A DNA stretch of 64,000 bases, from NCBI GenBank assembly GCA_964500445.1, contig CAZCOG010000001.1, positions 62,001 through 126,000 on the forward strand, read 5' to 3'. The notes beneath the pieces were generated by a model. That model saw only the letters and a list, made by a program, of their open reading frames with translations. It ran no database searches and was not told where the DNA came from. Position numbers and translations under genes: made by a program. Shown one piece after another: positions 35,499-43,294 of the stretch. This DNA comes from Persicitalea sp964500445 (GTDB lineage Bacteria; Bacteroidota; Bacteroidia; Cytophagales; Spirosomataceae). Every line of letters starts with the position of its first letter. Positions within the stretch are counted from its first letter, which is position 1.

Positions 35499-37931
35499 TT
35501 ATTCACTGCGTAAGGATTTCACCGGATTCATCAATGCGGCCCGAATAGCCTGGTAGCTGACCGACCCCATGGCCACGGCCACCGCCAGCAGCGCGGCCAC
35601 CACGAACACCCACCACTCGATGCCGATTTGGTACTGAAATCCTTCCATCCAGGATTTCATGAGGTACCAGGCAACCGGAGAAGCGATAACAATGGCGATC
35701 CCAACCAATTTCAGAAAGTCTCTGGACAAAAGTGCCGTCAAGCTCAGTACAGACGCTCCCAGTACTTTGCGAACACCAATTTCCTTGGTGCGCTGCTCGG
35801 CGGCGAAGGCCGACAGACCGAACAAGCCCAAACAAGCGATGAAGACCGTCAGCCCGGCAAAGACGCGGTAGAGCAAGCCCATCTGCCGTTCGGCCTGGTA
35901 GAAATTCTCGATGTTTTCTTCGTAAAACTTTCCGACAAAAGGTACTTCAGGAAATATTTTCTCGTACGCTGCTTTCACTTTCGCAATAGTTTGTGGCAAG
36001 TTCTTGGATTGCAGCTTCACAGCGCCCGACCAGTAAAACTTGCTGAGTTGGGTGATAAGGATAGGGTCAATATCCTCGCGGGCCGATTTGGTGTGAAAGT
36101 CCTTGATAACCCCCACAATAGGGGCAGGCTCCCAGTTGCCCATGCCCAGCTTATGACCGATGACCGAGGCCGGATCTTTAATCCCCAGTTTTTTCAAAAG
36201 CCGCTCGTTGACTACGAACTTGGTAGTAGTATCGCTGTTGGCGTACGGGCCACCCGCCAGGAATTCAATGCCATAGGTTTTGAAATAATCGCCGTCCGCC
36301 ATTTTCATCGAAACCTCGAAATCCTCAGCTTCCGACAGATTGGTGTAAGCAAAATTACTGGCCCAGTTGTTACCGGAAGAGGGCTGGTCGGAAGCAAAAC
36401 TTACCGCGCTCACCTCGGGAATCCGAAGTAACTCCTGGCGCAGGGTTTGGTTGCGGCTGGTGTACTCCGTATCCATGTTGAGGTTGTACACGCCTTCTTT
36501 CACGAACCCCAGGTCCAGCTGATTGATATACTCCATCTGCCGCAGATTGATAACCGTGCCGATGATCAGGACCAAGGCCGCCGCAAACTGGAATACAATC
36601 AGGCTCTGGCGAAGCGTTAGACCACCCGCCCAGCCACGCGAAACTTTTTGGCGGAAAACTTCCAGCGGGGAGAAAGATGAAAGTACCAAAGCCGGATAAA
36701 GACCCGCCAGAAACGTCAGCCCCAGTAACAATCCGGCTAACCACAGACCTAATTCCGGTGTCATGTACACTGCCGGATCGGACGGGACGTCGAACATATT
36801 TTCCAGGATTGGCAAAGCCAGGTAAGCCAGCATGAAACCAGCCACCACCGAGCCCAGTACTACCAGAAAAGTTTCGGTCAGGAATTGTGTGACCAACTGA
36901 CCCTTCTGGCTGCCAAGTACCTTTCGAACACCGACTTCCTTGGCACGTTTGGTAGCCAGGGCGGAGTATATATTGACAAAATTGATGCAGGCCATCAGCA
37001 GAATCAGAATCCCCACGATGGCGATATTTCGGATACGCTCACGAGGGACCGCCCGGTCCTTATAGTTATCCAGTTCGGTGTTGTGATGGAGGTCCGAGAA
37101 AGGGCTCAGACTATGGGTTTCCTTACTCTTATTGTTTCGGTTGTCGTAGTGCTTACGCGAAAATTTTTCAAGTAGAACATTGGCCGAAGCGGCTTCAAAG
37201 TTTTCGGGTAATTGCACGAAAATCTGGTCGTTACTGCTGGTGCTGTTCCAATTCTCAAAATCGCCAAAGCCAAACAGGGTGGGCTGCGCGCGCTTCGACT
37301 CATAGGACAAAACTATATTGAGCGGAAAATCAGTATTTTGCGGCGCATCTTCCAGGATACCACCCACTTTCATCGTGCTGGTATTATTGATCCGCAAGTA
37401 CTGGCCCACGGCTAGCTGATAATTCTTAAAGTACTTCTCCGCAAACTTCCGCGAAAGTACCACCACGTTAGGCTGTGCCAATACATCAGGGCTGCCTTCG
37501 AGCCATCGATAATCGAACATTTTGAAAAATTCGGGGTCGACCATCAGCCCCTCATTATCCTCGATAAATTTGGTCGAAAGATCGCCGGAATCAGGGTCAC
37601 TACCCAACACGGTCACCTGGGGATCGAGGGTACCAAAAACGGGTACCACTCTCTCGAACTGCGGAATGTCCGTTTTCAGCGCTGCCGCCACGGGCAAAGG
37701 GGCACCGGGCGTTACTTCTCCGCTTCCATCGGCATAGGCCTGTTGCCTGATAACCCGGTAGACGCGATCGTAGTTGGGATGGAACTTGTCGAAACTCGTT
37801 TCATAGCGTACTACCATGAACAGCAGCAACGCCGCCGCCACGCCGACGCTCAGACCCAGCGTATTGAGAATAGTAAAACCCCGATGACGAGACAGGTTGC
37901 GAAGGGCTATTTTGAGGTTATTACGGAGCAT
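35499..37931 (-). CDS. MacB/FtsX-type ABC transporter permease 1 (leftward)
   Basis: An 810-residue inner-membrane protein with two MacB_PCD-FtsX units. The start MLRNNLKIALRNLSRHRG (37931) is preferred over an ATG 31 codons upstream because all ten paralogues start the same way and the sigma-54-like promoter lies inside the longer reading. TM1 is at about 20-42, the first extracytoplasmic domain about 45-285, then three helices carrying the cytoplasmic motif ACINFVN-RAKEVGVRKVLGSQ (about 312-340), TM5, a second extracytoplasmic domain and a last helix triplet with EQRTKEIGVRKVLGAS (about 705-725). It ends NPVKSLRSE. In LolCE/MacB relatives such motifs contact the ATPase; none is encoded here. 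The only leftward member. Confidence 0.93.
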   Translation of the reverse strand: MLRNNLKIALRNLSRHRGFTILNTLGLSVGVAAALLLFMVVRYETSFDKFHPNYDRVYRVIRQQAYADGSGEVTPGAPLPVAAALKTDIPQFERVVPVFGTLDPQVTVLGSDPDSGDLSTKFIEDNEGLMVDPEFFKMFDYRWLEGSPDVLAQPNVVVLSRKFAEKYFKNYQLAVGQYLRINNTSTMKVGGILEDAPQNTDFPLNIVLSYESKRAQPTLFGFGDFENWNSTSSNDQIFVQLPENFEAASANVLLEKFSRKHYDNRNNKSKETHSLSPFSDLHHNTELDNYKDRAVPRERIRNIAIVGILILLMACINFVNIYSALATKRAKEVGVRKVLGSQKGQLVTQFLTETFLVVLGSVVAGFMLAYLALPILENMFDVPSDPAVYMTPELGLWLAGLLLGLTFLAGLYPALVLSSFSPLEVFRQKVSRGWAGGLTLRQSLIVFQFAAALVLIIGTVINLRQMEYINQLDLGFVKEGVYNLNMDTEYTSRNQTLRQELLRIPEVSAVSFASDQPSSGNNWASNFAYTNLSEAEDFEVSMKMADGDYFKTYGIEFLAGGPYANSDTTTKFVVNERLLKKLGIKDPASVIGHKLGMGNWEPAPIVGVIKDFHTKSAREDIDPILITQLSKFYWSGAVKLQSKNLPQTIAKVKAAYEKIFPEVPFVGKFYEENIENFYQAERQMGLLYRVFAGLTVFIACLGLFGLSAFAAEQRTKEIGVRKVLGASVLSLTALLSRDFLKLVGIAIVIASPVAWYLMKSWMEGFQYQIGIEWWVFVVAALLAVAVAMGSVSYQAIRAALMNPVKSLRSE

Positions 37932-37967
37932 AATCAAATGGAGAAAAACAGATACAGGACAGGAGAA

Positions 37968-37987
37968 GCGGAAAAGTCTGTGCCAAA
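37968..37987 (-). promoter_or_regulatory. Sigma-54-like promoter for the leftward permease
   Basis: Minus-strand sequence TTTGGCACAGACTTTTCCGC. The -24 element TTGGCAC matches the sigma-54 consensus exactly; after GG and ten bases comes TC where GC is expected. The first G of the pair (37984) is 62.5 bp from the nearer dyad centre (38046.5). Predicted 5' leader about 28 nt. Confidence 0.65.
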
Positions 37988-38037
37988 TGCCGGGCATTCT
38001 GGTATTCAGATAATTATAATTCAACTTTTCTCTTTCA

Positions 38038-38076
38038 TTGTCCGAAAACGGTCAGTAGTGTTCGATATCGAACACT
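38038..38076. promoter_or_regulatory. Paired dyad operator in the divergent permease region
   Basis: Two 18-bp dyads with centres 20 bp apart. Left: TTGTCCGAAAACGGTCAG (38038-38055, imperfect). Right: the 20-bp perfect palindrome AGTGTTCGATATCGAACACT (38057-38076). Both fit TGTYCGA-TA-TCGRACA. They sit between two sigma-54-like promoters at equal distances, which suggests binding of a dimeric, NtrC-type activator serving both genes. Confidence 0.75.
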
Positions 38077-38125
38077 TTTTCCTTTCTTTTTTTTTGCAAA
38101 AAGCTGATAACCAGAAATATCATTT

Positions 38126-38145
38126 TTTGGTACAGATTTTTCCCT
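38126..38145 (+). promoter_or_regulatory. Sigma-54-like promoter for permease 2
   Basis: TTTGGTACAGATTTTTCCCT. GG at 38129-38130, ten bases, then TC. The first G is 62.5 bp from the centre of the perfect dyad (38066.5). Predicted leader about 95 nt to the ATG at 38249. Confidence 0.62.
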
Positions 38146-38248
38146 GTTAATGCCGATACCGGCAAAAAAACACTTTTCAGATAACAGTTTGAGCGTATGA
38201 GGTCGCCCGACGGCCAAGGACCTGTTTTCCTGTATATTCCTTCTAATC

Positions 38249-40642
38249 ATGCTAAAATCTCACTTCAAGATCGCCTGGCGAAATTTGGTAAAAAACGGGC
38301 TTTTCTCGACCCTGAACCTGCTCGGTTTGTCGGTCGGCGTTGCCATTTTCCTTTATCTATTTCTGTATTCAAGGGAAGAATTATCCTTTGACCGGTACAA
38401 CCGACACGCCGAAGATATTTATCGCGTCGGGTTGACGGCCACCTTTGCTGGTGAAAGCAACGAATGGGCATCGGTGCCGAACAATATCGGGCCGGACATG
38501 AAAGCCGAAATCCCTGAAATTAAGGCATATACCCGGCTTCTGTACCATAATTTCGGTAAAACAGGCTTCGTGAGCAGCGGGCAGGACAGGTTTGCCGAAC
38601 GCAAAATGTACTGGTCGGACCCCGGCCTGTTCGACATCTTCGACCTGCCGCTGGTACACGGTAACGCTAAAACGGCCCTCGACGCACCAAACAAAATCAT
38701 GCTCAGCCAAAGTACGGCCCGCAGGTACTTTGGCGATACCGACCCGGTCGGCAAAGTACTCAATATAGATCATGATTATGATGTTACGGTGAGTGCCGTA
38801 TACCAGGATTTTCCGCAAAATTCTACCCTCGACCCCGACCTCATAGGCTCCTTCTCAACCGTCAAGTGGGCCAACGAGGGACAGCATTGGAGCAATGCCA
38901 GCTACGAAACCTACTTCCTGCTCACGCCTGATGCCTCCATGAAAAAGGTAGAGGAAAAAATCAATCAGGTGTTGGACAAAAATGTCGAGAAGGAGAACCA
39001 GTGGTTCAGGTTCTGGTTACAGCCTTTGGCCGACGTACACCTTTATTCGACCAATATCTCGAACTCCAGCACAACGCGCATCGGCGATATTCAGCAGGTC
39101 AATATTCTCATCGCGCTGGCGCTCGGTATTTTGCTTATCGCCTGTATCAACTACATGAACCTGGCCACGGCGCAGTCGCAGAAGCGGCGCAAGGAAGTGG
39201 GGATCAACAAGGTGGTTGGCGCTACGCAATCTACGCTGGTTGCGCGGTTTTACGTCGAGGCTTTTATCATGGTTATGGCCGCGGTGCTGGTGGGTTTTGT
39301 GGTGCTTTTCGGACTTTTGCCGCTATTCAATTCCATTGCCGACAAGGAAATCACGTTCCGCAGTTTGTTTAGCCTTCCGGTACTGGCGGGCATTGGCGCG
39401 GCTATTGCGGTACTTTCGCTGGTGGCGGGCTCCTATCCGGCATTGATGTTGTCATCGTTTTCGCCGCTGAGCCTGTTCGGGCGCGGGGCGCAAAACAGCC
39501 TTTCTGCCATTTGGGTGCGCAAGGGGCTGGTCGTTGCGCAATTTACGGCGTCGATCATCCTGATGATTGCCACCTTCGTTTTTTATCGGCAGTTGCAGTT
39601 TGTGCAGGAAAACGACCTGGGCTATAATGCCGACCAGGTCATTGCCATTTCGACGCAGGGTGCCGAGAATGGTGAACAAATCAACAACCTCTTGAATACC
39701 TACAAGGGACTGAACTTTGTAAGTTCTGTGGCGCGGGCGCAATCTTACCCCGGTGCGGGAGCGAGCGGTCGGACGCTGACTAAAAACGGAATGGACACCG
39801 ATGGCCTCGCCATTCAGACTAACCGGGCTACACCGGAAATAGTAGAAACCCTCGGCATAAAACTCCTGGCGGGTACTACTATACCTGAAAAAGTATCAGA
39901 CGAAGACACGACCGTTCAGGTAGTTATCAATAAAACAGCCGTGGATTTCCTGGGAATGACGCCCGAAGAGGCGATTGGCAAAACGGCCTACAATTTGTTC
40001 GGCTACAACCGTGCTACCATCGTGGGGGTCATGCAGGATTTTCACTTCGATACCTTCCGTAAACCCATCGGCGCCTACGCTTTTCACAATAGTGCCTCCG
40101 AAGGGAGAAGCAACCTGCTGGTGCGCATGAAGGGAGGCAAGCTTTCCGACAATATGGCGACGCTGGAAAGTACTTTCAAGAAATCCATCCCCGGTTCGGC
40201 CTTCGATTTCAAATTTCTGGACGATGTCGTAGCCAAACTCTACGCCACCGAGCAGCGCACCGCCCGGCTCGTGCTCTTCTTTTCGATTACGGCTATACTG
40301 ATTGCCTGTCTGGGATTGTTCGGCCTGGCAGCCTTCACCGCCGAGCAACGCACGAAAGAGATTGGCGTGCGCAAAGTACTGGGAGCCAGCGTGGCGAGCA
40401 TTACGGGCCTGCTATCCAAAGATTTCCTGAAACTCGTCCTGGTCGCTTTGGTCATCGCTGCGCCCGTGGCCTGGTATTTCCTCGACGGCTGGCTGCAAAG
40501 CTATGCCTACCACATCGATATGCCCTGGTGGATTTTCGGCGTGGCGGGCTTGCTGGCAATCGCGGTGGCTTTCCTGACGGTGAGTTATCAGTCGATTAAG
40601 GCGGCGGTGGTCAATCCGGTGAAGAGCCTTCGGTCGGAGTAA
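38249..40642 (+). CDS. MacB/FtsX-type ABC transporter permease 2
   Basis: A 797-residue duplicated MacB_PCD-FtsX permease starting MLKSHFKIAWRNLVKNG. First cytoplasmic motif ACINYMNLATAQS with RRKEVGINKVVGATQ (about 297-325; Asn-Lys replaces the usual Arg-Lys), second EQRTKEIGVRKVLGAS (about 699-714); ending NPVKSLRSE. The periplasmic domains contain the family landmarks FDIFDLPLVHGNAKTAL and ARRYFGDTDPVGKVL. It is separated from permease 3 by 197 bp that hold a new operator and promoter, so it is probably transcribed alone. It is divergent from permease 1. The region around RKVLGASVAS shares a 32-base stretch of identity with permease 9. Confidence 0.93.
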   Translation: MLKSHFKIAWRNLVKNGLFSTLNLLGLSVGVAIFLYLFLYSREELSFDRYNRHAEDIYRVGLTATFAGESNEWASVPNNIGPDMKAEIPEIKAYTRLLYHNFGKTGFVSSGQDRFAERKMYWSDPGLFDIFDLPLVHGNAKTALDAPNKIMLSQSTARRYFGDTDPVGKVLNIDHDYDVTVSAVYQDFPQNSTLDPDLIGSFSTVKWANEGQHWSNASYETYFLLTPDASMKKVEEKINQVLDKNVEKENQWFRFWLQPLADVHLYSTNISNSSTTRIGDIQQVNILIALALGILLIACINYMNLATAQSQKRRKEVGINKVVGATQSTLVARFYVEAFIMVMAAVLVGFVVLFGLLPLFNSIADKEITFRSLFSLPVLAGIGAAIAVLSLVAGSYPALMLSSFSPLSLFGRGAQNSLSAIWVRKGLVVAQFTASIILMIATFVFYRQLQFVQENDLGYNADQVIAISTQGAENGEQINNLLNTYKGLNFVSSVARAQSYPGAGASGRTLTKNGMDTDGLAIQTNRATPEIVETLGIKLLAGTTIPEKVSDEDTTVQVVINKTAVDFLGMTPEEAIGKTAYNLFGYNRATIVGVMQDFHFDTFRKPIGAYAFHNSASEGRSNLLVRMKGGKLSDNMATLESTFKKSIPGSAFDFKFLDDVVAKLYATEQRTARLVLFFSITAILIACLGLFGLAAFTAEQRTKEIGVRKVLGASVASITGLLSKDFLKLVLVALVIAAPVAWYFLDGWLQSYAYHIDMPWWIFGVAGLLAIAVAFLTVSYQSIKAAVVNPVKSLRSE

Positions 40643-40693
40643 AGGGAAGGGAACTCGCGCTAACCTATCAAAAAGGAGCAGAAGTCAATTATT

Positions 40694-40733
40694 AGTGTCC
40701 GATTTTGAACCAAAGTGTTCGAAATCGGACACT
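40694..40733. promoter_or_regulatory. Paired dyad operator upstream of permease 3
   Basis: GTGTCCGATTTTGAACCA (40695-40712, imperfect) and GTGTTCGAAATCGGACAC (40715-40732), centres 20 bp apart, same consensus as at 38038 and 53604. Both lie right after the permease 2 stop codon, well placed to act on the promoter at 40772. Confidence 0.73.
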
Positions 40734-40771
40734 TTAATTTTCCATAATCCCTGTAAAACAGATGGTTATTT

Positions 40772-40791
40772 TATTGGCATAGGTTTTTCCC
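40772..40791 (+). promoter_or_regulatory. Sigma-54-like promoter for the permease 3-7 unit
   Basis: ATTGGCATAGGTTTTTCCCT. GG at 40775-40776, ten bases, then TC. First G is 51.5 bp from the nearer dyad centre (40723.5), 11 bp less than at the other promoters. Predicted leader about 40 nt. Confidence 0.62.
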
Positions 40792-40839
40792 TGCATCCGC
40801 CACGAGCGGGTACTTCTGCCCTACTCTGTCCCAAACGCC

Positions 40840-43224
40840 ATGATCAGGAACTACCTCAAAATCGCCTGGCGCAACCTGCGCCGTGACAAGTTTTACAGCT
40901 TTATCAACATTCTCGGCCTGACGATTGGCATTACCTGTGGCTTGTTGCTGCTGCTGTATGTGACCGATGAATTGAGCTACGACCGCTACCACGAGAAAGC
41001 AGCGCAGATTCATCGGGTAGTTGCTTATATTCAAGAACCCGATAAAGTCAACAAATGGGTGGGCACGCAACCACCGATTGCGAAAACGCTCAAAGCGCAG
41101 TACCCGTCGGTCGAAAACTACGTTCGGTTTTTTCCCAATGGAACTACCACCTTCCGGCGGGGCGAGCAGCGGTTTGCCGAAGAGGACGTTTACTCGGCAG
41201 ACTCCACGGTTTTCGATATTTTCACTTATAAATTCGTAGCGGGCGATCCCAAAACAGCCCTCGATGCGCCCGGCAGCGTAGTGCTTACTCGCAAATTGAC
41301 GCAGAAATTCTTTGGTACAACCGAGGCTCTGGGACAAACTTTGCGCACCGACGACACTACTTCGTACCAGGTGACGGGAATTATTGAAGACGTCCCCAAA
41401 AATTCGCACTTCCGGTTCAACGCTCTGCTGTCGCTCAATTCGCAGCAACAGCAGGCAGACGGATGGGGCGGGTTCTATGTTACCAGCTACGTCCAACTAG
41501 CCAAAGGAACCGACCCGAAAACGCTGGAAGCTAAATCGCCTGAACTGTACGACCAGTACATGGCGTCTATTTTCAAGCGAATGGGCATCAACGTTGCCTA
41601 TCGATTGCAGCCCATCGAAAGTATTCATCTGCACTCCAAGTACGAGGGAGAAGCCAACGGCGACATCGGCTATGTATACACGTTCAGCGCGGTAGCTTTT
41701 TTCATGCTCTTGCTGGCCAGTATCAATTACATGAATCTGGCGACGGCCCGCTCGGCCCGGCGGGCCAAGGAGGTAGGTCTTCGCAAAGTAATGGGTTCGG
41801 TCAGGAGCGCGCTGATCGGACAATTTTTATCCGAATCGGTGCTGATGACGACTTTGGCACTACTGGCGAGTGTGATGCTGGTGGGACTGCTGCTGCCCTT
41901 TTTCAATACGGTTTCGGGTAAGGAAATTGAACTCACCCAACTTCTTCGCCCCCAATTTCTGCTCATTGCGTTGTGCATCGTTGTGTTTACGGGTTTCGTA
42001 AGTGGCAGCTATCCGGCCTTCTATTTGTCGTCTTTCGCGCCTGCTTCAGTACTCAAAGGGGCTTTCAAGGGCCGGGGAGGCAGTTTTTTTCGTAAAGCTT
42101 TGGTGGTCACCCAGTTTTCGGTGTCTTTGGTCATGCTCATCTGTACCTGGATCGTTTTCCAGCAACTCAATTTCATGCAAAACCAGGACATGGGCTATGA
42201 CCGCGATCAGGTACTTACTATCAACTATCGTGACAACCAGCCGCGCGGACGCTACGAGGCCTTCCGCCGTAGTCTGCTGAACAACCCCAATATCAAGAAA
42301 GTAGCCACCGCCGGAGCCCCCGTCAGCAATATTGGAGGGCGGGTAATTCTCGGCGTCGAGTCCAATACGGGTATGAAGGACATGGCTTTCAAACCCACGG
42401 CCATCGACCATGACTATCTGACAACGATGGGGATGGAACTGGTTACGGGTCGTGATTTTTCCGAAAAAATCCTCTCCGACACAATCAACAGTGTCCTGGT
42501 CAACGAAGCCGCCGTGAAGCGGATGGGCTGGAAGGAACCTCTGGGCAAAAAGATATTATTGGGAGGCTTGCCACAGGATGGCCAGGATGCCCCGCCCACG
42601 GCGCAGGTAGTGGGCGTAGTGAAGGATTTTCACCAGCAGTCGCTTTACAATCCCATCGAACCGCTGGTAATGTTTTACCGTCCTGCCTTGCCCGTCACCC
42701 ACATTAAAATAGCCGGAAAGGAGGTGGAAAAAACGTTGGCGTTTATCCGGCAGGAATGGAATGCCACTTATCCCGACAAAGTATTCGAGTACAGTTTCCT
42801 GGATCAGGATTTCGAGTCGGCCTACCACAATGATGTGCTGCGCGGGCAAATCTTTACGACTTTCTCCATCCTCACGATTCTGATTGCCTGCCTGGGCTTA
42901 TTTGGATTGGCGACTTTCACCACTGAGCAGCGGGTAAAGGAGATTGGGGTACGCAAAGTACTGGGTGCGTCGGTATCGAGCGTAGTGGTGTTGCTGTCGC
43001 GGGATTTTACCAAACTCGTCCTGTTTTCGTTCCCGATCGCTATTCCCATTGCCTACTTTTCGATGCGCCAATGGCTGCAGAGTTTTCCCTACAAAACCGA
43101 TATCCACGTCTGGGTTTTCGTGGCGGCCTGTGTACTGACGCTGCTTATTTGCTGGGCGACGGTGATTTACCAAAGCGTGAAGGCCGCACTGACGAATCCC
43201 GTGAAGTCGTTGCGCAGCGAATGA
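40840..43224 (+). CDS. MacB/FtsX-type ABC transporter permease 3
   Basis: A 794-residue member starting MIRNYLKIAWRNLRRDKFY. First cytoplasmic motif ASINYMNLATARSARRAKEVGLRKVMGS (about 293-320): the otherwise nearly constant Cys of ACIN is Ser here. Second motif EQRVKEIGVRKVLGAS (about 696-711). Periplasmic landmark FDIFTYKFVAGDPKTAL and KFFGTTEALGQTL in domain one. Ends NPVKSLRSE. It appears to head a run of rightward genes with short gaps (70 bp to the next), with its own operator and sigma-54-like promoter. Substrate unknown; known relatives export lipoproteins (LolCE), macrolides/peptides (MacB) or act as mechanotransmitters. Confidence 0.93.
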   Translation: MIRNYLKIAWRNLRRDKFYSFINILGLTIGITCGLLLLLYVTDELSYDRYHEKAAQIHRVVAYIQEPDKVNKWVGTQPPIAKTLKAQYPSVENYVRFFPNGTTTFRRGEQRFAEEDVYSADSTVFDIFTYKFVAGDPKTALDAPGSVVLTRKLTQKFFGTTEALGQTLRTDDTTSYQVTGIIEDVPKNSHFRFNALLSLNSQQQQADGWGGFYVTSYVQLAKGTDPKTLEAKSPELYDQYMASIFKRMGINVAYRLQPIESIHLHSKYEGEANGDIGYVYTFSAVAFFMLLLASINYMNLATARSARRAKEVGLRKVMGSVRSALIGQFLSESVLMTTLALLASVMLVGLLLPFFNTVSGKEIELTQLLRPQFLLIALCIVVFTGFVSGSYPAFYLSSFAPASVLKGAFKGRGGSFFRKALVVTQFSVSLVMLICTWIVFQQLNFMQNQDMGYDRDQVLTINYRDNQPRGRYEAFRRSLLNNPNIKKVATAGAPVSNIGGRVILGVESNTGMKDMAFKPTAIDHDYLTTMGMELVTGRDFSEKILSDTINSVLVNEAAVKRMGWKEPLGKKILLGGLPQDGQDAPPTAQVVGVVKDFHQQSLYNPIEPLVMFYRPALPVTHIKIAGKEVEKTLAFIRQEWNATYPDKVFEYSFLDQDFESAYHNDVLRGQIFTTFSILTILIACLGLFGLATFTTEQRVKEIGVRKVLGASVSSVVVLLSRDFTKLVLFSFPIAIPIAYFSMRQWLQSFPYKTDIHVWVFVAACVLTLLICWATVIYQSVKAALTNPVKSLRSE

Positions 43225-43294
43225 AGGAAAAGCGCTTTGTTATCAGAAACCTAATTTTTCCACCCAAACTATAAACTAAGTCAAAACACCAGCC

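Noticed and set aside
37932..38024. 31-codon N-terminal extension of permease 1
   Set aside because: Not present in paralogues, and the predicted promoter would lie within it.
43225..43294. Possible dyad or sigma-54-like promoters before permeases 4, 5, 6, 7, 9 and 10
   Set aside because: I searched these gaps by eye and found no TTGGCA-type element or TGTCCGA dyad, so read-through is assumed.
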